From Bin55 sp965205965 (lineage in GTDB: Bacteria; Pseudomonadota; Gammaproteobacteria; Pseudomonadales; Azotimanducaceae): a DNA stretch of 64,000 nt. The notes under the pieces are model-generated. The model was not told where the DNA came from, did not search any database, and was given only the letters and a program-made list of their open reading frames with translations. The DNA lies in NCBI GenBank assembly GCA_965205965.1, contig CBDBHT010000005.1:1-64000 (forward strand). Reading direction: 5' to 3'. Position numbers and translations under genes: made by a program. Numbering within the stretch: position 1 is the first letter of the stretch; each line of letters opens with the position of its first letter. Positions 18,608 through 27,742 of the stretch are shown one piece after another.

Positions 18608-19831
18608 TTATGCAACTACAGAAATATCCGTAACAACCTTAGTATTCCCTTGATGTTGGGTTGTTGATCGTCCTTTCATGTAGCGTTCAATACGGTTCCA
18701 CGCTTCCCTTAGGACATCAAGACCCTGAGTCAGGCTGATTCGTATGCTATTGCGACAGGACTTGCCAAATGCAGATCCTGGGAATACGGCGACGCCTTCA
18801 TCACGCAAGAGTCCATGAGCGAATTGCTCGCCATCGGTTCCGATATCTACCATCACAAACATACCTGCATCTGGTGATGTTGCTGAGAAAGGTGGGAGTT
18901 GCGTAACGCGGTCCAAAACAAAGTCGCGCCGCGTTCGCAGTTCAGAACGCATGCTATCCAGATCTCTCTGCGGATTTGCTAGCGCGTATGCGGCCGCATC
19001 TTGAATCAATTGGCTGCAACCGAAAAGCATCGCGGTATTAAGCTGAGAAAAAGATTTCGCAAGCTCCGGTTCGGTGACGGTCCAACCCATCCGCCACCCG
19101 GGCATAGCATGTGACTTGGAAAGTGCGTCAATAACAATCGTATTTTCGTAATTTGCAGTTGCATTAAGCAGTGAGTTATGTGGACAATCGTAAGTTAATA
19201 ACGAATAGACTTCATCCGTGATAAACCAAATATTGCGTTCCAAACAAGCACTCGATAAATAAGTGAGATCCTTCTTTGGCATCACGTATCCGGTTGGATT
19301 GCACGGCGTATTTACCATAATAGCTACGGTACGATCGTCGACAGCGTCAATCAGGGCGTCTACGTCAATTGTCAAGTTTCCAGAAGGATTAGGCACACCT
19401 ACTAAATCTACATTTCGAGCGATGAATGTAGACTGGTAACCGATATAGGTAGGTTCAGATACGACGATTCGGTCTCCCGGATTGGCTATAGTTGTCAAAA
19501 TTGAATAGATCGCATTTGTTGCCCCTGCGAAAATGGTGACGTTGTCCGCCGTGAACTCTCGTCCGGTATTAGCAGTTTCAAGGTTAGCGATTACCTGCCG
19601 CAAGTTGATTTCACCTTGAGGGGGTGAATAGTGTGTTCTGTTGCGACGCAGAGAATCAATCAGCCCTTCGCCTATGTATGAAGGCGTAGGAAAATCTGGA
19701 TCGCCAATCGACAGTAGAAGGATATCCTCGCCGTTCTTCATACGCCGCTCAGCTTCGAAGTACACCTCCCAAGCAGTAGCGCATCCTTGTGAGAGGCGAA
19801 TGGCAGTATCACTGATCGGTAGTGAGTTCAT
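18608..19831 (-). CDS. Class I/II pyridoxal-phosphate aminotransferase
   Basis: About 407 residues of a fold-type I aminotransferase. The PLP lysine is Lys239 in DALSKSHAMPGWRMGW. The ring-binding Asp206 is in ITDEVYS, NTPCNPTG is the Asn loop, and the C-terminal substrate-binding arginine is in NSIRISLT. The pattern resembles arginine:pyruvate and related aspartate-type aminotransferases, but the substrate cannot be fixed. The start at 19831 (MNSLPISDTA) is preferred because AAAAGGACATATGGA precedes it; a longer frame begins at 19876. It is transcribed leftward and alone, divergent from the fumarase gene. Confidence 0.88.
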   Translation of the reverse strand: MNSLPISDTAIRLSQGCATAWEVYFEAERRMKNGEDILLLSIGDPDFPTPSYIGEGLIDSLRRNRTHYSPPQGEINLRQVIANLETANTGREFTADNVTIFAGATNAIYSILTTIANPGDRIVVSEPTYIGYQSTFIARNVDLVGVPNPSGNLTIDVDALIDAVDDRTVAIMVNTPCNPTGYVMPKKDLTYLSSACLERNIWFITDEVYSLLTYDCPHNSLLNATANYENTIVIDALSKSHAMPGWRMGWTVTEPELAKSFSQLNTAMLFGCSQLIQDAAAYALANPQRDLDSMRSELRTRRDFVLDRVTQLPPFSATSPDAGMFVMVDIGTDGEQFAHGLLRDEGVAVFPGSAFGKSCRNSIRISLTQGLDVLREAWNRIERYMKGRSTTQHQGNTKVVTDISVVA

Positions 19832-20290
19832 TCCATATGTCCTTTTCTTTAAGTGAGCATGATCATTTTTTAGCATCGTTGTATTATGATGGTTACTATT
19901 AACTCAAAATAGCAAAATAGAAGGATGAATTATCTCGATTAAATAAATATTTAGATATGTTTATTCATAAGGAGATTACAAGGTGAATTATAGGGCAATA
20001 TAGATAATGTACACTATCTGCAATGTTCTTAGGTTCCTGTTTTCTGGGGTTTAACGACGACGTGATGGTTACTCGCTAGTCGTAGTTCTCGACCTCCCCT
20101 AGCTGGTAAAGAGGGTTCCTGATGTGGCTTCAAGGAAATGAATTTTGTCTATCTAAAACCCCACGAAATTCTCATTAAAATAGCCCAACTTATCCACGGT
20201 GTGTCTTGGACTGAATGTTCAAGTGTGTATTTCCGACAGAATCCCGCTGTTGAAGCATTAGGTCCGACATGCTACTAGTAGGTAGGATTG
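19832..20290. other. Intergenic region between divergent genes
   Basis: It holds the leaders of the leftward aminotransferase and the rightward fumarase. It is AT-rich around 19900-20010. No ORF or repeat was recognised and no clear promoter hexamer pair was found. Confidence 0.45.
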
Positions 20291-21814
20291 ATGACTCTTA
20301 TAAAAAACGAACACCTTACACAGAGTATTGCTGACGCACTGCAGTATATTTCTTATTATCACCCGCCGGATTTTATTCGTGCGATGGCGGAAGCTTGGCA
20401 CAAAGAGGAATCCCAGTCTGCGAAAGATGCATTGCAACAGGTGCTCGTTAATTCACGCATGTGTGCACTAGGTAAAAGACCAATCTGCCAAGACACTGGA
20501 ATTGTCAATGTGTTCTTAGATATTGGTATGGATGTGCAGTGGGAAGGTGATCAAAGTATTGAACATCTTATCAATGAGGGAGTTCGGCAAGCGTATTTGA
20601 ATTCAGAAAATCCTCTTCGAGGCTCGATACTAGCTGATCCCGATGGTGATCGAGTCAATACCAAAGATAACACGCCAGCGGTTATTCATATGAAAGTGGT
20701 GCTTGGTGACAAACTTGGTGTTGAGGTTGCCGCGAAGGGGGGAGGCAGTGAAGCGAAGGCGAAATTCACCGTGTTAAATCCATCTGATTCAGTTGCGGAC
20801 TGGATTGTGGACGTTGTCCCGCAGATGGGAGCTGGTTGGTGCCCTCCCGGTCTTTTAGGCATAGGTGTCGGTGGGACTCCAGAAAAGGCGATGCTGTTAG
20901 CGAAGGAAGCAATGATGGAACCGATTGACATTCACGAACTGATGGAGCGTGGAGCTCAGAATCGAGCGGAAGAATTACGCTTAGAACTTTATGATCGGGT
21001 GAACTTGCTAGGTATTGGTGCTCAGGGTCTGGGGGGGTTGACTACGGTACTAGATGTAAAGGTCAAGACATATCCGACGCACGCTGTGAACAAGCCCGTG
21101 GCGGTAATACCTAATTGTTCAGCTACCCGCCATATTCGGTTCGAACTTGATGGTCAAAAGCCGGCGATTTTCGTACCTCCTGATCTCGGCGATTGGCCCG
21201 ACATTGTGCTAGAGAATGATGAATCAGTTCGTCGTGTTGATCTCTCTCGTGTTACTAAAGAAGACATTGGAGAATGGAAATCAGGTGAAACATTGATGCT
21301 ATCAGGTAAATTGCTTACGGGACGCGATGCTGCGCATAAGCGTCTTGTAGATTTGTTGGAGCGCGGTGATCCATTACCAGTCGATTTTCGAAATCGGTTC
21401 ATCTATTACGTGGGGCCGGTAGATCCAGTACGAGGAGAGGCCGTCGGCCCAGCCGGACCTACTACAGCAACACGCATGGACCAATTTACCGAAATTATGT
21501 TGTCGAAGGCTGGATTGATTGGCATGATAGGAAAAGCTGAGCGTGGGCAAGTGGCGATAGATTCAATCAAAAAACATCGTGCCGTATCTTTAGTAGCTGT
21601 CGGAGGAGCAGCGTATTTGATCTCTAAATCTATCACCAATTCAAAACTATTGGCGTTTGAAGATCTGGGTATGGAAGCGATTTATGAATTTGAGGTTAGG
21701 GACATGCCGGTTACAGTATCGGTTGACGTAAATGGGTACTCCATCCATGAGACGGGGCCGGCATTATGGAGAAAAAAGATTGCTAGCCGTATTTCTGTAG
21801 AGTTGATCGAATAG
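20291..21814 (+). CDS. Class I fumarate hydratase (iron-sulfur)
   Basis: A 507-residue [4Fe-4S] fumarase of the FumA/FumB type, interconverting fumarate and malate in the TCA cycle. The N-terminal alpha domain (about 1-285) shows KRPICQDTGIVNVFLDIG with a cluster-region Cys and GWCPPGLLGIGVGGTPEKAM. The C-terminal beta domain (about 290-505) shows VGPVDPVRGEAVGPAGPTTATRMD and GGAAYLISKSI. The ATG at 20291 is chosen over the adjacent TTG at 20288. It stands alone, with no partner genes close by. As an oxygen-sensitive class I enzyme it may be used under low oxygen, but that is inference. Confidence 0.92.
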   Translation: MTLIKNEHLTQSIADALQYISYYHPPDFIRAMAEAWHKEESQSAKDALQQVLVNSRMCALGKRPICQDTGIVNVFLDIGMDVQWEGDQSIEHLINEGVRQAYLNSENPLRGSILADPDGDRVNTKDNTPAVIHMKVVLGDKLGVEVAAKGGGSEAKAKFTVLNPSDSVADWIVDVVPQMGAGWCPPGLLGIGVGGTPEKAMLLAKEAMMEPIDIHELMERGAQNRAEELRLELYDRVNLLGIGAQGLGGLTTVLDVKVKTYPTHAVNKPVAVIPNCSATRHIRFELDGQKPAIFVPPDLGDWPDIVLENDESVRRVDLSRVTKEDIGEWKSGETLMLSGKLLTGRDAAHKRLVDLLERGDPLPVDFRNRFIYYVGPVDPVRGEAVGPAGPTTATRMDQFTEIMLSKAGLIGMIGKAERGQVAIDSIKKHRAVSLVAVGGAAYLISKSITNSKLLAFEDLGMEAIYEFEVRDMPVTVSVDVNGYSIHETGPALWRKKIASRISVELIE

Positions 21815-21971
21815 TGTTGTAAATCGGCAAATACCATTCTGGATATATGAACCCATGCATTGTCACGAATAGGATCTAGGATTGACGATATGGTTTGGGA
21901 TACTAAGGAAACTCCGGCGATGTATGCTGCAAACTTAAAACTGTCTATCTGAGATTAAAAGGTGATGCAGC

Positions 21972-22226
21972 ACTAGTAGTTTGACCAGTTTTAATTTTCG
22001 GGTATAGATGCTTCAGTTTGGTGCGCGCGTCGTCGACGCTGAGCTGCCTGCCAGTCGACCCGGTCTGTTCGCGATTGCGCTCCTCGGCCCAGGCCGCCGT
22101 TTCCGACGTGACCAAAGCCCGCTCTTGATCCGGCGGTCCAAGCACTGGCGGTGCAACGCACTGAACTCCAGTTCAGCGACGTTCAGCCAGCTCCCGTGTT
22201 TCGGCGTGTGCACCAAGTGGGTGCGG
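21972..22226 (-). pseudogene. IS630-family transposase fragment
   Basis: This matches the last 250 bases of the IS630 element at the left window edge, in reverse orientation, from the terminal ACTAGTAGTTT to the codons for HLVHTPKHGSWLNVAELEFSALHRQCL. It ends abruptly at about 22226. A frameshift near 22045 further breaks the frame. Confidence 0.8.
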
Positions 22227-22249
22227 AGACTTCCGCCACTAGCTGGCCC

Positions 22250-22348
22250 CTCTATTAACCTGCAGACTCGTTATAACCTGAAAGAAACATTCATTAAAAA
22301 TCAAATACTTATATAGGACATGATTCGTCAAAATAGCAATAAATAGAG
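22250..22348. repeat. Short inverted-repeat element, about 99 bp (copy A)
   Basis: The ends are CCTCTATT and AATAGAGG. The core (about 22293-22335, containing CATTAAAAATCA, ACTTATAT and ATGATTCGTCAAAATAGC) recurs at 35031-35125 and 46503-46592. There is no coding capacity. It lies directly beside an IS630 fragment. Confidence 0.7.
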
Positions 22349-22662
22349 GTGTCCATCTGTATGCACATGCAGCGTCAGGCAATACAGAAATTGAACCGGT
22401 CGACAACACCAGCTAGGAGCCTGTACCACAGAAAATCTTTGGATAGGATAGATGGTTTGCAACTGGCTTGGGATGGAAACTACATACCTCATAAATATAT
22501 ATTTCAAGGGATCTGTCACCACAAAGAGTACTTCCATATTCCTGCTACGTAGGTTCATTAGAGGCTTCCAACGCACCGCTACGCGGTAAGACAAGCTGGA
22601 TACTGGCTTGACCCAGTTCATCTACCTCTATTGCGAAACATTGAAATTGGTGTGAACATTTC
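22349..22662. other. Intergenic region, no gene seen
   Basis: About 310 bases downstream of aacS. A leftward 97-codon frame (22328-22621) overlaps the short repeat and resembles no known protein. No terminator hairpin was found. Confidence 0.4.
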
Positions 22663-24573
22663 CTAGCGTAGCTCAGGCAAGCCCTTGAAATGTTCCAAAG
22701 ATTCCGGATTTGCGAGAGCAGAAGTATTCTTTACTTCATACCCGTGTACCGTTTCTCGGACTGCGATTTCGGCAATCTTGCCTGAGCGAGTACGCGGTAT
22801 ATCCTGTACTTGGATTACTTGCCACGGTACATAATGCGATGTAGTGTTCTCACGGATTCGCTGTTTGATTTTGTGGATTAGCGCATTGGTCATTTTTCGC
22901 CCTTCCTGTAGTATCACGAACAATACGATACGTGTGTCATGGTTCCATTCTCGGTCGATGCAAACAGCATCAACTATCTCTGGCATGGACTCAACTTGAC
23001 GATAAATTTCTGCGGTTCCAATTCTTACTCCTCCCGGATTTAGAGTGGCATCGCTACGGCCGTGAATGATATATCCACCAGTATCTTCAATACGTTCGGC
23101 GAAGTCACTGTGAGTCCAAACATTATTGAAACGATTAAAGTAGGACCTATGGAACTTTTCGCCGCTAGGGTCATTCCAAAACTCAACTGGTACGCTTGGA
23201 AACGAAGACTTACATACTAATTCGCCTTTGGTATTTAGTATAGATTTACCTTTGTCATCAAAAACATCCGTTTCCATTCCGAGACCTGGCCCTTGGATTT
23301 CGCCTGCGTACACAGGTGACCAAGGATTTCCTAGTACAAAACATGAAATAAGATCGGTTCCTCCGGAAATTGAAGCCAGCCAAACGTCTTTTTTGAAGTT
23401 TGCATAGATACTGTGAAATGATTCGTGCGACAAAGGAGAACCGGTAGACAATATCAACCGTAAAGTTCGTAAATCGTGCGACTGTATTGGTCGTACATGG
23501 GATTTCTCAATACTTGTGAAATACTTGGCACCGGTGCCAAATGCGCTAATTGACTCTTCATCGATTAAATCAATTAGCCGCTTAGGTTGGGAATAGAATG
23601 GAGAACCATCGTACAGGATGATAGTGGTTCCAGTTGCTAAAGCACTGACCATCCAATTCCACATCATCCATCCACACGTGGTGAAGAAAAACAAAACATC
23701 AGTAGGTCGAAGGTCGGCATGCAATTGATGCTCTTTCATGTGCTGGACCAATGTTCCCCCGGCACCATGGACAATGCATTTGGGTTTGCCGGTGGTCCCG
23801 GACGAGTACATGATGAAGAGGGGGTGATTGAAAGGGAAACGTTCGAATTGCAGGTCCCGTTCAGGGTGGCTCCAAATTTCAGCAAAATCATCGTGTGTCC
23901 CATCGTTGTTCAAATAGAGGCAATTTTCAATACTCGAAATTGCTTCGATTAGTCGTTGTACGTTTTGGCTTGCGTCGTAGTATTTTCCGTTGTATCGGTA
24001 CGTTTTACAGGCAAGTAATAGTTTAGGCTGGATTTGTTCGAGGCGATCGAGGGCACCTTTAAAACCGAAATCTGGAGAGCAGGAAGACCATACGGCACCG
24101 ATGCTTGAAGTTGCCAACATCGAAATAAGTGTCTCCGGTACGTTGGGGAGCCATGCAGCAACTCGGTCTCCTTGTTTAATCCCCATGCTTCTCATCACGT
24201 ATGCGCATTGAGCCGTTCTTTTTCGTAATTCATTGAATGTGATCGTGGACCGGTGACCGTTCTCGTTTGTGCCGACTATCGCCGTTCGATCTTCTCGAAT
24301 ACGTAATAGATTTTCCGCATAATTTAGTCTTGCATCAGGGAACCATCGACTGTTTTGGAAATGCTCGCCATCAACTAAAATCCGTTCGCCGCGGTTTCCT
24401 AGGATTCCCGTGAAATCCCATACCGATTGCCAAAACTCAGGACGATTTTTTACTGACCACTCATGAAGTGCCGCATAGTTGGGTTCAGCATAACCAACCT
24501 TATGAGCAAACGTCGTCAGGTTCGATGATTTAATGAGCCTGCTACTTGGTGACCAAAGGAGGGGGGTGCTCAA
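22663..24573 (-). CDS. aacS: Acetoacetyl-CoA synthetase
   Basis: A 636-residue ANL-superfamily ligase that activates acetoacetate to acetoacetyl-CoA with ATP, giving entry of ketone bodies or polyhydroxybutyrate products into lipid or energy metabolism. The AacS-type N-terminus is clear (FQNSRWFPDARLNYAENLL at about 90-108). The ATP-binding P-loop is MYSSGTTGKPKCIVHG, followed by the AacS-specific TTCGWMMWN. HGRSDATLNPGGVRIGTAEIY and the C-terminal PRTRSGKIAEI, with the acyl-adenylation lysine, are present. Length fits AacS (about 650) rather than acetyl-CoA synthetase Acs, which lacks TTCGWMMWN. It is transcribed alone, divergent from ndk. Confidence 0.92.
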   Translation of the reverse strand: MSTPLLWSPSSRLIKSSNLTTFAHKVGYAEPNYAALHEWSVKNRPEFWQSVWDFTGILGNRGERILVDGEHFQNSRWFPDARLNYAENLLRIREDRTAIVGTNENGHRSTITFNELRKRTAQCAYVMRSMGIKQGDRVAAWLPNVPETLISMLATSSIGAVWSSCSPDFGFKGALDRLEQIQPKLLLACKTYRYNGKYYDASQNVQRLIEAISSIENCLYLNNDGTHDDFAEIWSHPERDLQFERFPFNHPLFIMYSSGTTGKPKCIVHGAGGTLVQHMKEHQLHADLRPTDVLFFFTTCGWMMWNWMVSALATGTTIILYDGSPFYSQPKRLIDLIDEESISAFGTGAKYFTSIEKSHVRPIQSHDLRTLRLILSTGSPLSHESFHSIYANFKKDVWLASISGGTDLISCFVLGNPWSPVYAGEIQGPGLGMETDVFDDKGKSILNTKGELVCKSSFPSVPVEFWNDPSGEKFHRSYFNRFNNVWTHSDFAERIEDTGGYIIHGRSDATLNPGGVRIGTAEIYRQVESMPEIVDAVCIDREWNHDTRIVLFVILQEGRKMTNALIHKIKQRIRENTTSHYVPWQVIQVQDIPRTRSGKIAEIAVRETVHGYEVKNTSALANPESLEHFKGLPELR

Positions 24574-25204
24574 TGTGATTTCCTAGTGCCGAACTGTGGG
24601 TATCCTACGGCTAGTTTTTGTTTGAAGTTACGCCGAACGGATGAATCGAGTATACGTGAAATCTGATTATGTCGCTGAGCCTCGTTATGGTTGGCAATCA
24701 GGGCTACTCTCTACCATCTAACTCGTAATCAGCGTGTGTAAACCGTGCGAAATATCGTATTGGTTTGACCACTCGTCTAGCTGCTAGCGGTTAGAATAAA
24801 GTGAACGGAACCTTATGCGCGTCGTTGAAAGCATCACTTCCCATCCTGTAAGGGAGACCTTTGCATGCTGCCTGAATCGCGATGATTGAATCTATGCATG
24901 ATTACTCGAAACAATACATAGAACAGCTGGGCTTCGTAGGGCATGGCGCGTCTAAAGGTGACGGTGTTATCGTTCAAAGTGCCTAAGACGATAGAAATCA
25001 TAGCATTGGCAGGGCAAATCGTTAGAATATAAGGCATTTTGATGCTTTTCTGCATACTGCGTGAGTCAGTTTTGCAGTATCCAAGTCTAGCTCGAGAGTC
25101 GGGTACGTGTTGTGAAAGATAGTGCATCAGCTAACTGCTTGTTACCGCATTATCTATGAGTCATAGCAAACCTCGTTGATTTAGAACATTAAGAAAACGC
25201 CAAT
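24574..25204. other. Divergent intergenic region between aacS and ndk
   Basis: About 630 bases with no convincing ORF; the 97-codon leftward frame at 24834-25127 resembles nothing. It must hold the promoters of aacS (leftward) and of the long ndk-der operon (rightward). No unambiguous -35/-10 pair was identified. Confidence 0.45.
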
Positions 25205-25663
25205 ATGCCTAAAGAGCGTACGTTGTCCATTATCAAACCCGACGCGGTTGCGAAGAATGTCGTAGGTCAAATTTACGCACGATTCGAGGCGGGTGGATTA
25301 AGCATTGTCGGTGCGCGCATGATTCAGCTTACTCCCGAGCAAGCAGGAGAGTTCTATCAAGAGCATCAAGGAAAGGATTTCTACGGAGAACTGTTGGCAT
25401 ATATGTGTTCGGGCCCTATTTTCGTACAAGTACTTGAAGGAAAAAACGCGATTAAGGTGAATCGGTTGCTTATGGGAGATACAAATCCGCAAGCAGCAGA
25501 ACGTGGAACTATTCGCGCGGATTTTGCTTCTTCGATCACGGCGAATGCCGTTCACGGTTCTGATTCGCCCGCATCAGCTGCTAGAGAAATTGCATTTTTC
25601 TTTGAAGATGACGATCTTTTTCTCGAAGCTGACGGAGCTTCTCAAGCCCATAGGTACGTATGA
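25205..25663 (+). CDS. ndk: Nucleoside diphosphate kinase
   Basis: It transfers the gamma-phosphate of ATP to (d)NDPs through a phospho-histidine. The sequence opens with ERTLSIIKPDAV and carries the catalytic His117 in NAVHGSDS, the same position as in E. coli. At 152 residues it is about nine longer than usual: the normal end (about ...FFFEDDDLF) is followed by LEADGASQAHRYV, which runs into the rlmN start. The stop overlaps the rlmN ATG by four bases (ATGA), so the tail looks like drift of the stop codon towards translational coupling. It is the first gene of the ndk-rlmN-rodZ-hisS-yfgM-bamB-der run. Confidence 0.95.
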   Translation: MPKERTLSIIKPDAVAKNVVGQIYARFEAGGLSIVGARMIQLTPEQAGEFYQEHQGKDFYGELLAYMCSGPIFVQVLEGKNAIKVNRLLMGDTNPQAAERGTIRADFASSITANAVHGSDSPASAAREIAFFFEDDDLFLEADGASQAHRYV

Positions 25664-26796
25664 ATATATTAGGTTGTTCTCGTACAAGATTAGCTGATCT
25701 TTTAGCTGAATTCGGAGCGAAGCCTTATCGAGCGTCGCAAGTTCTGCAATGGATTTATCACCATCGCGTGTCGGACTTCGACGAGATGACGAATCTTTCT
25801 AAGCAGCTACGTTTGCAGCTAAGCGAAAACCTTGAGATAAAACCCGCGAAAACTCTTTTTCAGTCAACTTCACGCGACGGGACTACCAAGTGGCTAGTGG
25901 AATCGGAAAACGGCGATGCCGTGGAAACGGTACTCATACCGGATGGTAGTCGGAATACCTTGTGCATATCATCGCAGCTGGGTTGCGCGTTGGATTGCAG
26001 TTTTTGTTCGACTGGTAAGCAAGGCTTCAACGGCAATTTATCTACGGCTGAGATCGTTACTCAGGTTTATAACGCCATTAGCTACCTTGAGCGAGACCCT
26101 TCCAGTGGACCGCTCACCAATATCGTTTTCATGGGCATGGGAGAGCCTTTGCTGAACTGTGAGAACGTGCTTGCTTCATGCGAACTTTTCACAGACGACA
26201 TGGCTTTTGGCATTTCCAAACGACGTATAACGATCAGTACTGCGGGAGTGGTTCCGCGAATCTTGGATATGTGTGGACGTACTGAAGTGTCGCTTGCAGT
26301 TTCCTTGCATGCTCCCAATGATGATTTGAGAACGGAGCTTGTTCCTCTGAATAGGCGTTATCCACTGAAAGAGCTAATGGCTGCGTGCAAGGCGTACCTG
26401 ACAACGCTGGGGCCTCGAGGTATTATTACGTTCGAGTACACGCTGATTGATGGAGTCAATGATTCGTTAAAAGAAGCACAAGAACTTAGACGATTACTGG
26501 GAGACTTGCGTTGTAAGATAAACTTAATCCCTTTCAATCCCTTTCCGTCGTCGAAGTATCACCGCCCTTCACCAGAGCGGATTCGAACATTCCAAGAACA
26601 TCTTCTGTCGGCGGGGATTATGACTACTTGTCGCAAGACTCGCGGAGATGATATCAACGCCGCTTGTGGACAATTAACCGGTCGCGTAACGGACCGTACG
26701 AAGAGAACGCGTCAGTACCAACGGATTAATTCTCACGAGTTCTATAAAGAATCTAAGCAAACCAAGTTTTCTACCGTTACATCATCATTACTTTGA
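25660..26796 (+). CDS. rlmN: Dual-specificity 23S rRNA/tRNA methyltransferase RlmN
   Basis: A radical-SAM enzyme that methylates C2 of adenosine 2503 in 23S rRNA and A37 in some tRNAs. The [4Fe-4S] motif CX3CX2C is at Cys109, Cys113 and Cys116 (GCALDCSFCSTGKQGF). The methyl-carrying cysteine is Cys336 in RGDDINAACGQL. The 378-residue length is normal. It overlaps ndk by 4 bp, suggesting translational coupling. In E. coli the gene also follows ndk; here pilF/pilW, which often comes next, is absent. Confidence 0.95.
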   Translation: MNILGCSRTRLADLLAEFGAKPYRASQVLQWIYHHRVSDFDEMTNLSKQLRLQLSENLEIKPAKTLFQSTSRDGTTKWLVESENGDAVETVLIPDGSRNTLCISSQLGCALDCSFCSTGKQGFNGNLSTAEIVTQVYNAISYLERDPSSGPLTNIVFMGMGEPLLNCENVLASCELFTDDMAFGISKRRITISTAGVVPRILDMCGRTEVSLAVSLHAPNDDLRTELVPLNRRYPLKELMAACKAYLTTLGPRGIITFEYTLIDGVNDSLKEAQELRRLLGDLRCKINLIPFNPFPSSKYHRPSPERIRTFQEHLLSAGIMTTCRKTRGDDINAACGQLTGRVTDRTKRTRQYQRINSHEFYKESKQTKFSTVTSSLL

Positions 26797-26827
26797 GCGA
26801 TTGGCTTGTATATGACGTGAGTGAGGT

Positions 26828-27742
26828 ATGAACGAATACTCTGCTGAGCGGGAGTCCGTAGCGTATTCGCTACTTGGTATTGGAGGGATCTTGCGTGCTC
26901 ATCGAGAGAGCCATGCTTGGAGCATAGACCATGTTAGTTCCATGTTGCGACTTTCAAACCGGATAATTGAGGCAATAGAGTCCGAAGATTGGCATAACCT
27001 GCCCGCAAGGGTTTTTGTGCGCGGATATATCAAGGCCTATGCGAAGATCCTGCATCTTGACGTAGAAGAGATACTTGATCAGTTCGACGAGGTTGAGTAT
27101 GAACGCTACTACCCTTTTCGGAGCATTAGCGTTGACGTCGTCACTGAGCGGATTTCCATTTCTAGTGTGGTTCATAAATATCCAGGTCAGATTCTTGGCT
27201 ATGCTGCAGCGTTAGTTGTGTTAGTGGTCGTTGTCGTACTTTTTATTTTTTGGCCAGATTCGACTATTAATGATACTTCCATAGCATTATCAGAGCCGCA
27301 GATTTCTGAAACGACTATCAGCGATCCTTCCATCCCTGATGACGCGGCGGATTCACAGTCCACTGCGGACCAGCTTCCGTCAGAATCGCGTGCAGGAACG
27401 GCGGAACCCGCCATGAAGGAAGTTGAGGATGGTACGACTAACGAGTCCCTCGGAAATGAGGGTACAGAAGAAGACAAAATTCCCGAGATACTTGATGGGA
27501 TTCTTCACCAATTAACTTTTACGTTTACCGACGAGTGTTGGTTAACGGTCTCCGACGGAAATGATAGGAGTATTTACCAAGGTATCAAGATGGCCGGCGA
27601 TAAGTTGATATTAGAAGGCCAGCCACCTTTCTCACTCCATATTGGTAATGCACGTGCGGTAGAGGTTGCGTATAACGAAGATCCCGTTTCACTCGTACCG
27701 CATACTCATGGGAACGTGGCGCGGCTGGTTTTGACACCGTGA
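26828..27742 (+). CDS. rodZ: Cytoskeletal protein RodZ
   Basis: A bitopic inner-membrane protein that links MreB to the cell-wall elongation machinery. The N-terminal helix-turn-helix domain of the RodZ type (about residues 18-88, GGILRAHRESHAWSIDHVSS and LPARVFVRGYIKAYA) is followed by a basic stretch, one membrane segment (about 122-142, YAAALVVLVVVVVLFIFW), an acidic/Ser-Thr-rich periplasmic linker (about 145-225) and a C-terminal beta domain of the DUF4115 type (about 227-304, LTFTFTDECWLTVSDGN). The 304-residue length is usual. The stop overlaps the GTG start of hisS (GTGA). The ispG gene, which often lies between the two, is missing here. Confidence 0.9.
   Translation: MNEYSAERESVAYSLLGIGGILRAHRESHAWSIDHVSSMLRLSNRIIEAIESEDWHNLPARVFVRGYIKAYAKILHLDVEEILDQFDEVEYERYYPFRSISVDVVTERISISSVVHKYPGQILGYAAALVVLVVVVVLFIFWPDSTINDTSIALSEPQISETTISDPSIPDDAADSQSTADQLPSESRAGTAEPAMKEVEDGTTNESLGNEGTEEDKIPEILDGILHQLTFTFTDECWLTVSDGNDRSIYQGIKMAGDKLILEGQPPFSLHIGNARAVEVAYNEDPVSLVPHTHGNVARLVLTP

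Noticed and set aside
24574..25204. A tRNA or small RNA gene in the aacS-ndk spacer
   Set aside because: No cloverleaf, no T-loop sequence and no terminator could be found.
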